Assembly: GCA_014871385.1 (NCBI GenBank)
Contig: CM026423.1
Coordinates: 19,271,690 to 19,335,689 of the forward strand
From: Ceratodon purpureus
Lineage: Eukaryota; Streptophyta; Bryopsida; Pseudoditrichales; Ditrichaceae
Direction: 5' to 3'
Length of the DNA stretch: 64,000 nucleotides
Both the position numbers and the translations under genes were made by a program. Below the pieces are notes generated by a model that made no database searches, was not told where the DNA came from, and saw only the letters and a list, made by a program, of their open reading frames with translations. Each line of letters opens with the position of its first letter. Positions within the stretch are counted from its first letter, which is position 1. Positions 1-11,088 of the stretch are shown one piece after another.

Positions 1-2104
1 GTCTGTACCGAAAGTGCCAGAAAGCCATCCAATCATTTAGATGACGCCTTCCTTCTTCGGTCGTAGCACCTGACGAAAGCCACCACCCGCAAATGACGTT
101 GTACTGCGCTTCTGCTTCCTCTTGGGTCTTTGCGTCCTTCCTTACTTTGCACAAAGCTTTGTGTTGGTCTTGAAAGCTTGGCAAGATGTTCCGAGAAGTT
201 GTCCTCTGAAGGCACTTTGACCAGTGGAAAAGACAAGTGTGCTCCCGTTCCTCCATAGGATCATTGGGATCTCTGTTCCCATACACCTTACGAACAGCGT
301 GCCAGTTGGCTCCAGCATTGTCAGCCATGAATCCTTTGAAATTTGTATTTACACACCCGTTCTTGCGCATGACTTCATTGAGCTGGAGCCAAAATAACTC
401 TTGAGCAGCTGCATCTTCAGATTGTATGTCACAGAGCGCAATAAATATCACTTTACAATACTTACTGTCATAAACGTGGCATGCCATGGTGGTCCAATTA
501 ACAACACGCCTAATATAGTCGAACATAATCCAACAGTCTTGAAGATCACCTCCAGGCTGCATGGGCTTCACTAAATCCAGTCCGCTCTCAGGACGATCAG
601 TTGACATCTTAATCAGAAATACCTTGCCTTCATTCTGTCCAAGGAATTGATTTCGATGGATGAATTCAAAGTTGGAGTAGTCCTTGAGCTCCAAGATGCT
701 ATCTGTGACACCTCTTCCTTGACGGAAAAATCTCTTCGATCCAGATACAAAATTTCGTATATTTGGTGAAGTAAGAGTCTCAAATTGGTCTATTATAGCA
801 TCAATGGATACTCCTCGAAGATGACTGCTTCCTGCAGTAGGACGGATCAGAGCATCGGCGAGGTACTGCTTGCTCGCCGCTCAAATGATAGCAGAGTTTT
901 TGGCGTTAGGTGTCTTCTGAACCTCCTTAGCTATGAAGTCAAACATGATGTCTATAGAATCTTGACATCTGCCTTGAGATACAGGATGTCTATGACGTCC
1001 TAAATGAATCGCCGCACGGGTCATATCATTGTCTCAAGACAACACATGATAGATCCTAGCCTCGCACAATGTTAGACAAGTAGGAGGTGTCTGACATACT
1101 TTGCATACTAAAGTAGATTTTTCTGTGGGAGAGCCTCCAACAGAGAATGGTACTGAAGCTACACCTGACCATTCAGTGCTATTTACCATCCCATTATTCC
1201 TGCAGATGTAATCACAACTCAGGTTGGGACATTGTAAGTGTCTAGTACATGATGACTTACGATATGTGAGGCCATACTCGTTCTTGATGTTTGTGGTCAT
1301 GGTCTTGCACCAGGTGTGGCCATCATACTGCTTGCTCATCCCGTCCATTCCACCTCCGAATGGATTTGGAACTCCTTCTAGTACAGGGGGCAGCTCGAAA
1401 ATCTTGTCTCCATCGTAAACTGGCAATAAATACTTCAGTTGTTCATGTTCAATGGTGTCAAAATCAATTTGTGACAGTTCTAATCAGGAGCCCCTTCTTG
1501 ACGCTGTCAATTTGATGGCAAATAGAATGCTTCTATTTTTTTTGGAAGATGTAGACAATGACGCAGACATATTAGAACAACTACCCTATCGAGATGGACG
1601 TCCTGGCTCTTAGGATCCACGATTCTGGAATGGATTTGACCTAGTGTCTCCTAGCTTGATCTCACTATGAGTGTCATCATCCGAGCCACTCAACAAATGT
1701 ACTGAATTGTCACTAGGTTCAATTTTGACAGATGCTAGACCAGAAACTTGAAGTGTTAACGTAGAAGGGGGAGGGGTCAAGAGAACAGTAGACTCAGACA
1801 TCTGTGCATCTGATAACCCGTATACCTTGAAAGTTCGAGTGCTAAGAGTCCAGACGTAACCATCTGGTGTACTATCCTTCACTTGAAATACACACTCAAG
1901 AATCTCTACATTATCATGAAAGACCTCTTCTTCCATGTAAATAGTCCCGGCTCTAAAACCAAACCTGAGGCTAAGCAATCGCTCTTCGACAACTACCTTA
2001 TTGTCTGGACCTACAGACATCACAAATAGAACACCTCCATCATGAGATCGCAGAGATGCCATCCTGAGCGTACTATAGAAGATAGAAGAAGTACAATCAT
2101 GCAT
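1..2104 (-). pseudogene. Decayed MULE-like transposase (5' part, runs off the left edge)
   Basis: One reading frame can be followed from about 2104 to base 1 without a frameshift, but it is broken by five stops: TAA 1610-1612, TAG 1586-1588, TGA 1484-1486, TGA 1034-1036 and TGA 881-883. A Cys-rich block near 1190-1330 (CTRHLQCPNLSCDYIC) resembles the zinc-binding WRKY/GCM/FLYWCH-type modules found in MULE transposases. It is followed by RAAIHLGRHRHPV, then a core with VYDSKYCKVIFIALCDIQSE, FMADNAGANWHAVR and TCLFHW. These correspond in order to the catalytic-domain blocks of MULE-type DDE transposases: strand with Asp, second Asp, and the C..H that precedes the insertion. I recognise the core as a repetitive family of seed-free plants and conifers. 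The C-terminal part lies outside the window. No terminal inverted repeats were found upstream. Family assignment is inference from motif order; the decay is seen directly. Confidence 0.7.
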
Positions 2105-3245
2105 CGCAGTAGAGGTGGGGTAGGAAGAGTAGAAGAAAATGAATTGTGTCTATAAGAAGTTGTAGAGATTATATAGTTATAAGTTGACGGTGTTGAATGC
2201 CAACCAACATGATTTTAAAAGTAATATCATGAAATGGCGGAAAGACTATGACCTATACAACTCATTTTTATTTAAGAATATATCTAACATACTAAAAAAT
2301 TTGGCGGCTGTAAACGCCAACCATGACATGTTAAGCGATTTCAATTTTAACAATTAGCCATCAATTTCAACACGATGTTTAGACCTTTACATTAATTGAG
2401 GATATGTTTAGAGTCTAAATGTCAAACCGGTTGTTTATTCACAGAGGTCACCCTAAGGCAAGTAGTGGTGTCCAAGAATTAAACTGAAGATCATGTCATA
2501 ATCTTTACAGATCATCTTTGTATTCATAAGATGATCTGTATTAATCAATTCAATTTTTTACTAATATTACAATAAACTAAAATACTGACACGAGCATTTC
2601 ACGGCAATGTTCAGTGTATTGGCACTATAAGTATATAAAGAAGACTTCTTTGTTTTCTCGCTCTTGAATTCGTTATCAGTAATTTTCTTTTTTCACGTAT
2701 ATTTTAACTATTTCAATATCTAAAATCCGCCCAAACTCTCTCTATGGTACAGTTTTCTATGAATAAGTTTAGTTACAGAATTTTAGGCACTATAAGAATT
2801 ACACGTAGTAAGAGGAATCCCATTACAGTAGTGAGCTCGTTGGTGTAGCAAACAAGTAATTTTGGAATCGACTGGATTGGGAGACCTGACTAATTACGAA
2901 CACATCAATTTGCTGCAGAGTCTCTCAGGGCAGGGGCCGCGAGTGTGTACAGGGGTCTCGCTTCAAAGTTTAGTCTCTGTGTCCGGAGACGCTGTTCCAC
3001 CTGGTTCGAGCGAGACGCCGGTGGAGCTTCCCTCACCGATTCTTCCTGCTGAGCACGTACGCTAGTCTGATGCAGGCTTCTACCTTTGCAGCTGTTGATT
3101 AGCGCAGCGTCCCTTATCACCTTGCTTACATATTCTAGCAGATTTGTACCAAGGCTCCTGCTTCCTACGAATAGATTCCCTGCAAAACTAGCACCTTGGT
3201 AACACGAACTTCATTACAATAATGGTCAATGGTCAATGCTCGCAG
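2105..3245. other. Spacer between two divergent decayed genes
   Basis: AT-rich up to about 2850. A TATA-like TATATAAAG lies at 2632-2640 on the plus strand and could have belonged to the promoter of the downstream methyltransferase-like gene. From 2862 to 3064 an open, Pro/Ser-rich stretch ends at TAG 3063-3065. It may be a lost N-terminal exon of that gene, but nothing confirms this. Confidence 0.3.
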
Positions 3246-6200
3246 ATTGAAGAAGCAGTCCATTCCGATTAGCTCTCGGAGCTACTGAGCTCAGCACTGA
3301 ATTCCAACGAGATCGAAGAGGTAAGATTCATCAGATTGGCTCCTACTGTATTGTGACATTAGAGCTGCCTTTAAGCACATGTTGCTGATTCAAAAATTTG
3401 TGATGCTTGTTGTACATGAATTCGCGGTTGTGCATGAAAAAAAATTTCACCCTAGCTCGATTAGATTGAGAAGGTTGCAGGTGGGCGTGGGAAATTTGGA
3501 TTACTCGATGTTGTCTCATTTAATTTCTGAATCTTGTTTTAATTGCCTTTGTGCAAACCCGTATACCAAGCAAGTCAAAGGTGTGCTGCTCTTGTGGTGT
3601 GTAGCTAAGTAAGTGCTTGTGGTCGAGAGAACAAAACCGAACATCTCTTGTTTGTGATTCTTTTCTGCCTGCAGCATAATAACCTCACACAGCCCATATT
3701 AACTTCAGCTCGATTTCTTTGGAAACTTGCAGGCAGATTTCGCGGCTGAAGACCAATTGGATTTCCCTTGCGTGAACTTGAACCTCGGGATATCGCTTCC
3801 GAAGCTGCCAAGTCCTGATAGCATTTCAGTAAAGGTAAGCGAAACAACTAATTTTGTTTTAAATGTATGCTCTTGTATGCTGATTATTTCGGAATTGTTA
3901 CATGGGTTTTGTGCATACATTCAGTTAACAATGGTAGTGTGCTAGGTGGTGGAATTGAAGCATAATGTGTATTAACTGAAATCAATGGTATGCAGATGGC
4001 TTCCGACCAGGGCATTGAAGAGGTGCACAGCCCTGCCATGGGTACTGCAGATTGCTTAGCAGAGGTCGAGGACAAGATGCGCAAGGCTGTAATTGGAAGC
4101 TCCCACCTGATACTTCAGAATGCGATAGAGACATCTGGGTTGGAGATTGACGTGCCCTTATGTAAGATGATTCTTATGAAGGATGTGAGGGAGCCCTTGA
4201 AGAATGATATCTAGAAGCTCAAAGCTAAATTCACTCGTGGATATAGACGAGCTTCATCGTGCTTCTATCTCTCATTGAAGAATTTCAGGATGGAAGAATC
4301 GAGTGTCATAGAGTCAGACAGGGCTTCATGGTCAGAGTTATGGCGAAAGGAGGACGCTGCCTTTGAGGCTCATTTGTCATCAAATCCAACATTGAAGAAA
4401 TACTCCAACCGCTTCTTCATCGTATGGGATGGAAATCATCGCCACATTGCTTGGTCAGAGGTGATCAACACACTTCATAAGGATGATGAGTCTTTCCATA
4501 TGCTTGTCCGTTCAGTAATCATCAATGTCACACCTGCGAATTGCAACATGTTGTTGCACGCCATGACTGATTGGAATAAGTAAGTACTTTGCTCAACACT
4601 TTATCTCTTCTTATGATTCTGCCATATTTTATTGTTTTTATTTTATTATATAAATTTGAAGCTGTTTACATCTCTTTCCTAAATAGAATACGTAGAATTC
4701 TAACTGAAATGATTCTCAGGATAAATCAAGTGGACCATGTTGCACAGCATTGGACACATGATCTAAAGCGTGTGCAACAGCTTGGACTGTTGGATTTTGA
4801 CCAATTTAAGGGACTTGTCAAAGAAGAAGATTTACAAGCAAGCATGCTAGAAATTTAGAATGGTCATGAACGAAGAATCGGAAATGGTATCATCTCACAC
4901 ATGAAGCATTCATCAACTTCTTATATGAGGTAAGTGATAAATTTGATGTATAGTCGTTTGAAATGCAATTTGTGGTTATAACGATACTTTGATCACTGGA
5001 TGTGGAGAAGACAGAGCTGGAAGTCCCTCAGAGTTCCCCGCCGTTGCCTCAAAGGCAGTTGACTTAAAGAAGACCTCGCTGTCAACTGACTTGAACCGGT
5101 ACATGGCCATCGCGAATCCAGCTAATGGTGATGGTTTCATCAAGGAGGTAGGATTCACTTAATCAATTTGTGTAGAATGTTTGAGATGTTTGTTAAGAAA
5201 GTGATTGCAGATGACACCCTGGTCCACCTCTCGGATCCGAGGGGTGCCCCGGCCATGGCTTATGGTTTCACTTTTTTTGTGGTCATGTGCTCCAGCAAGC
5301 GCTGGAGCTTGGTATTTTTTATTTTCTGTGTCGTCACCTTATATTACATTTCCTGCTATTGACCTGAATGGCCGCACCGAGTTTTGCTTGCTACCTGCTT
5401 TACGCAGCAGGAGCATAATAACCAAGGCTCGCTTGAGCACAGCTGCCTGCTTGATGTAGGCAGTGGGCGACTCATTTTTATTTTTTTAAATTCAACTTTG
5501 TTTGTTTCCGAGCCGGATGCTCATGGTGCACCAATCACCATGGAATTTTTGGGAATATTCTGGTCTTGGATCCGAGAGGAGGATCTCCCGAGGATTCTTT
5601 TTTGATTCTTTTTTTTTAATTCTGAGTTCAAGTCCTAAATAGAGGCTCTGAAATTTTGTAGTGTTTGTTAAAAAAGTGACTGCGGAGGACACCCCTGGTC
5701 CATGTCTCGGATTCGAGGGGTGCCTCGGGCGGGCCATTTGGTTTCACTTTTATCTGAACTTCTGCTCGAGCAAGTGCTGGAGCTTTCGGCATTTTATTTT
5801 GTGTGTCATGTTAAGGCCCTGCTGATCGAGCTTATGCTTTGCCTGCTGCTCATTGAGCTTACTCAAATGCCTTTGAGGCTCGGCATCGGTGGTAGCTGCT
5901 TGCTTCATGCAGGCAGTGGGCAATGTTTATTTTTTTTCAACTTGTTTTTTGTCTCATTGAGAATGGTGCTCATGGTGAGTGCCTCGGTCTCTGAGAGTAT
6001 TAGCTGCCTGCTTGTTGCAGGCTGTGGGCAAATTTTTTCTTTTTATTAATTCAGTTAATGCGTTGAATCTTTACATGAATGAATATGTCAATACTCTTTA
6101 ACATGTAGTTGTTTGAATTTGAATGTTTTTCTAATCCAAGTATCTGACATAATTGTTTTTGTTATCTTATTTTGTAGATCATTCGCCATTTTGACATATA

Positions 6201-8814
6201 TTATGCAAAGCTAGAGATGACTCCAGAAAAATTGTAGCTCATTGCCTCCGCTAAGGTGAGTGCCAAGCATAAGGAGAAGTGGTTGAAGTGGTGGAACATG
6301 AGCAAGGAATGTCGGCAATAGTACAACTTTCCTCCACAACCAGCTGCACTTAGGCCTTGGGTGGATCAGGCTGCCTTCTGGGCTGGGATAAGTTTCAAAA
6401 GCTTAAGCTATACGAATTTGTTTTACAATTGTTGGTTACTGCAGTTACCATAATTTTTCATTCTTAAAAAGGTCTTGTATTCTTATGTGTTTTGAAATTG
6501 ATCGTTTTTGCAGTTAGAAGAGGAGGCAGTCATTTGTTATGCCAAGATTGTAGAGGAGGACATCATAGTTTTGAGGACAGAGGATTTACCTAATCCTGTA
6601 GAAGATATTGGCTCATAGATTGAGGCTCATTCCATCACTTTGTGGGGCAAGGCCTTTAAGCCTTTTTTTTCAAAGGCTGGAACTTATACCAAGAAAGAGC
6701 CATTTCTCCACCAGGCATGCTATGAAGCGGGCTATCTCGAGGTATTTCTGGAGGGAATTGATTGTAAAGGGTGCCATTGACAAAAAGGATATTCTTAAGC
6801 ATTTTAAGAAGTGGGTGGATGTCTCTTGCAGTGAGTGCATTTTTACAAATTATTAGAGGAGGCATTTTGGAGCTCCTCATCTCCTTCAGAGTCCTTGGTA
6901 CTTTGAGCTCAAAGAGAATGATAGTTGCCCCGGGGAGGAGAGAGAGGTCTTAAAGCAAGTTGTGAGAATTTAATGAAGCAGCTTGTGGATGAGAACATGG
7001 TGGCTTTGGAGGAGGATACCTCGCAGGATGCTGATGATGCAGCTCTTTCTGACAGACAGAAGAAGAAGGTGGCTGAGAGAAAGGCTAAGGCAGAGGCAAA
7101 GATGAAGGAGAAGGAAGACAAGAAGAAGGAGAAAGAGCAGGAAGTCAAGCTGAAGAAGGAAGTGGCAGCAAGGAACAAGGAGTTGGTAAAACTTATTTTG
7201 AAGGAAGGGCATGAGAAGTTGATGTCTCATGCTGACATTTCTCTTTCAGGGAGCAGCATGCCTGTTGGCATACTTTATGTAGTTCCTCAGGTGCTTCATT
7301 TTTCTACCCCCATGCCTTCTCAGACTATCTATACGATTCCATGCTCGCAGTTGGATGAGGTAGACACTAGTGCTGAGATCATCAATGATTGCCATATGGG
7401 CATTATAGAGTTGTTTGATGATCTTGCGGAGGGGGATGAGCCTGAGGTTTGGAGCAAGATCAAGTATTAGATCAAGGAGAATCACGGTAACAAGGCTAGG
7501 AATTTGAGAGGTGAAGAGGTTGTGGCTGCTGTGGACCTCATCATTTTTGATGTTCCAGAGGATTTACTGGTTCCAGGTTTAGGCCACGATGGAGAGATTC
7601 TTCCCTGGAACAAGCACTCCAAGATTTCAAGAGGGAAGAAAATGGAGTCTTCATGGATTAAGGCCCATTTTGAATTTGCTATGCAATTTTTGCAGGATGA
7701 TGGAGCTTTGATTGTATTTTACCCTGATTCAAAGTTCATTTCGAATGAGCTTATTTCCTGGACAGAGTGGGCTAACTTTCAGGAGGAGGCCAAGTGGTTT
7801 GCAATCAATGGCCTGCCAGACCGTTATCCACGCCTGCACAAGACATTTTGAGTCAAGTGCTTCATCAAGATGGAGAATGTGGAGGAGGATGTTCCAAGGT
7901 CTAAGTTCCCGTTTCATGATAGGGCTAAGCTTGATGTCCAAGGCATCAAGCTCTCATGTGATGGACATTGCACTAATTTGATTACTGCAGATTCTTTGAC
8001 AGTTAATTCAGCGACAGGTAAGCCATTTAGAGGAGCACGGGAGAAGACTTCTAACCTCTTGCAGGCTCTAATTGATCTGTGCACGGTTGAGAATGACATT
8101 GTCATGGATCTCACAGCTTCTATAGGTATTTTTTTGTTTCTTTTTTTTAATTTTTTTTTTAATGAATTTTGTATTTCATTTTATAATTTTTACTTATGAC
8201 TTAGAGCTCTAATTTCTATGTAGGTGCTTCTATTTGAGCATCCAAGAGTCTCCGGCATCATGTCATAGGCTTTGAGTATGACACCACCTTCTACAATCAG
8301 ATGTTGTTTCTTCTTCTTCCAAGCACGAAGGAGATTGAGTCTACTCCAATTCCTGTGCCTTTACCGAAGAAGAAACGTCCGGTTGAGTCAGATGATGAGC
8401 CTAAGAGGAAGACTGCCCCCAAGCGTTCTTGTAAGTACGTTTTTACATTCATTTGACATTTGTTTATTTTTATAAAAAAAATTAATTCTATATTTTTTAA
8501 ACTATGAAATTGTCATGTGTAGTAGGAAGAAAACGTTGAAGAATGACATTGGTGGCTCTATTATCTCGCGCCATCTTAGCAAGATAAGAAGTCCAATTAG
8601 AACTATTGAGCTACCTCATTATGTAGAGATGTAGGCTCAAGCTTCTGTAGCTGCTCCTTCTCCATCTATTTCATCTGACAGAGATAGCATTTGTCGTGAT
8701 GCTGAGATTTATCTTGACATAGCTGCAGAAGTTGCTGAAGTAATATTATCTAGTAATAGCGATTCTTCTCATAGTTGGATTGGTACTTGTAGCGATGATG
8801 ATCTGTCTACTTGA
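3246..8814 (+). pseudogene. Decayed intron-containing ParB-like / DNA methyltransferase-like gene
   Basis: Exons read by hand: 3246-3320, 3733-3834, 3996-4579, 4720-4929, about 4990-5147, 6178-6391, 6514-8125, 8224-8430, about 8523-8814. An early exon carries FIVWDGNHRHIAW, like the Gly-x-x-Arg motif of ParB-type nuclease domains. Around 7020-7190 is a Lys/Glu-rich coil. A C-terminal domain has VDLIIFDVPEDLL (position of the catalytic DPPY motif IV), MQFLQDDGALIVFYPD, then DLTASIGASI and HHVIGFEYD (position of the SAM-binding motif I). Motif IV before motif I is the order of beta-class N4/N6 DNA methyltransferases. A PKKKRP basic patch could be a nuclear signal. Stops: TAG at 3270, 4212, 6235, 6319, 6616, 6854, 7468, 8632; TGA at 4867, 7849, 8235. 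Frame changes near 4840, 6760 and 6950, and probably at the last splice. Not functional as it stands. ParB and MTase labels are motif-based inference. Confidence 0.65.
5148..6177 (+). repeat. Degenerate tandem duplication inside the large intron of the ParB/MTase pseudogene
   Basis: Segment 5190-5337 (TTTGTTAAGAAAGTGATTGC, then a CGGATCCGAGGGGTGCC block and a GCTGGAGCTT block) recurs in diverged form at 5666-5812. The following stretch with CTGCCTGCTTGATGTAGGCAGTGGGC-like sequence at about 5440-5467 recurs near 5900-5922 and again near 6002-6030. Offset between the two main copies is about 475 bp. The stretch is richer in G and C than the rest of the intron and carries no credible coding exon. 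Confidence 0.55.
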
Positions 8815-11088
8815 TCATTGCATATTTACTGTATATTGTTATGTTTTCCCTACTTATATTTGAGGATTCAAATTTGGTTTTGGATTTTATATTTTGCCTA
8901 AACCTCGCTTTTCCTTACTTCTAAACAAATTCTCTAGTAGCCTTTCATTTTAACATTGACTATATTCTTATTTAAATCATAGAACTAGTCCAAATTCAAT
9001 CTTATGTCGAATTATTTCTTGGTTCATGTTTGAAGGCATCAACATTAAAATGTGATTTTCTTAAAACTATTCTTATTTTTTTTTCCTTCCCCATTATGTA
9101 AATACCCCCCCTATGAACTCAAATCCGAAGTCGGTTTTCAAAAATAATAATTATTTTAGGAGTTATTAACTCTCAATTAATTAATTCTGCACCTTCAAAT
9201 TAGTCATCCAAAACTTGGATGAAAAAACAGTCATCCAAAATAAGCATATGCCACATTCATCTGCAGTAGCCGCGGCGGGAACTTGGAAGGGGGTTGCGAG
9301 GAGGAGTCTGAAGGAGGGGCGAGGGTTGGGACGGGGGTAAGGCGGGGGCCCAGGGGTTGGATTGGGCATAGGGAGGGGGGTCGGGGGTTGATAGAGGACA
9401 GTAATACAAGTAGGGGGGGGGGGGGGGGGGGGGGGGCAGGGTTTCATTGGCACTTGATTAATTTTTTTTTTGTTTATTGCTTCTGGATTTCTTCAGTTAT
9501 TTATTATTATTTTTTTATTATTTTTTTTTTTGAATCTTCTTCTTTTTAATGACTTTTTATATTTCCGATTTTCACCTAATTTTGTTTTAGTTATTTTTTA
9601 TTTCTCTTCTTCTTTCCTATATTTATTCATTCATTTTTTTCTATTTATCTTTTTTTTTCATTCCTTTTTATTTATTTTTTTTTATTTTTTTTTTGGTTTT
9701 TCTTTATTTTATTTAGTCGTTGTTTTTCTTCTGTCTTTGTTTTAAAATTTTCTTTCTTTTCTACTTATTTTCCTTTATTTATTCTATTTTTTTCCCTATA
9801 TTCCTTTTCATTATTCATTTTTGATCTTTTTCCTTTCTTTCATTTATTTATTTATTTATTTTTATTTTTTATTTTTTATTTTTTATTTATCCTCGTCGAT
9901 TTCATGGCGTGGAATTGATAGGATATATGAAAATACAATCACAATTCATTCGGATATGAATCGGGTGTAAATTTCTATATTTATCAATTTAGAAGCCATT
10001 CTATTTGGAATATACCCTAAAACACCTTCCACGGCCATAGGTCCTATATATGCCATGTCATGTAAAATCATCTCAAAATATCAAATAAATAGTCAAGAAA
10101 TTGAAAATTTGGTGCTCAGTGCTCGCTACTCACTGCTCACCGCTCACAAGATAGCATTCCTGGGCATGTACCCATGACTTCAATTTAAATCAATATTTAT
10201 TGAAATTTTTTGTGAACGTTTTCCATAACAAGGACTTTGAGGAAATCCATTTTTTTTTCCAATCGGATATTTATAAAAATAGTTATGGTACCCAGGTCCC
10301 AAAGTAAAAAAGCTGTTTGAGGGGCAATTCGGGCAGCCATGCTAAATACATCAATTACCTTTGAGAATATTTCTATAAATACTTTAAGATGTCATTTTTG
10401 AGGTTTCCAAAAAAATGACTTTGAGTGCATAATGTTCACACCACAAAATATCAAGGTTTTCTCACCCTTTCGGACAAATTACAATGTACTAAAAAACTTC
10501 TTCTTTTCTTCACAAAAGTTAGAAAACTATTTATTTTTAGTTTTTTCTTTTTTTTCACTTAAAAGATCTACATCAATCTTTACATTGACCGTTTGGATTG
10601 GGACTTATAACATGATGAAATTTCTAGGAAAGAAATAAGATTTAGCATTCTTGTGTATTCAATGTAATAAAAATATTGTTTTCAACATGCTACACTTGAC
10701 TTTTGAGTGTGATTTTTTTAATACGATTAACTAAGTTAGTCTTCTTTGACATGCATCAAAACCTCCAAAATCCATAATGCAAAAAACCTAAGAAAAAAAT
10801 TTAGAGTGTGTCAACCTAGTCAAAAATCTTGTCATAAAGAATTGTTTTTAAATTTCAATTGCTATAATCTTCTAATCTCTACGGTCGATTATATTGAAGT
10901 TTTTTGAGATGTTTGTTATAATAATCTAGTTGAAGATCTTACCGTTTACGGTTCGAATTAGAAAATAATGACTTTTTAGTCATTCATGCTTTTTACAATT
11001 GGAAATTGCAGCTTTGGAGCGTTTTTTGGTGAAACATAGTAACTGTTAAGGAATTTCAGGGGTTAAAAAACATCCTTGCAATACTTTT
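8815..11088. other. AT-rich intergenic DNA with pyrimidine-rich low-complexity stretch
   Basis: No gene seen. 9283-9440 is strongly G-rich with many runs of three or more G, ending in a 24-bp G homopolymer. 9455-9900 is a T-rich tract of TTTATTT-type low complexity, and short open frames inside it are artefacts of composition. 9900-11088 is AT-rich and unassigned. Confidence 0.5.
9413..9436 (+). repeat. Poly-G homopolymer, 24 bp
   Basis: Uninterrupted G run counted from the sequence, preceded by about 130 bp of G-rich DNA. Could form G-quadruplexes. It could also be an assembly or sequencing length artefact. Confidence 0.9.

Noticed and set aside
881-1612. Introns explaining the stops in the transposase
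   Set aside because: The frame continues with protein-like sequence immediately before and after each stop, and no paired splice sites remove them without loss of conserved sequence.
9283-9745. Gly-rich and Phe-rich open frames around the first poly-G run
   Set aside because: Produced by poly-G and T-rich low-complexity sequence.
10940-10965. Possible tRNA T-arm word GGTTCGAAT
   Set aside because: No matching acceptor, D or anticodon stems nearby. No tRNA or rRNA gene was found by eye anywhere in the window.
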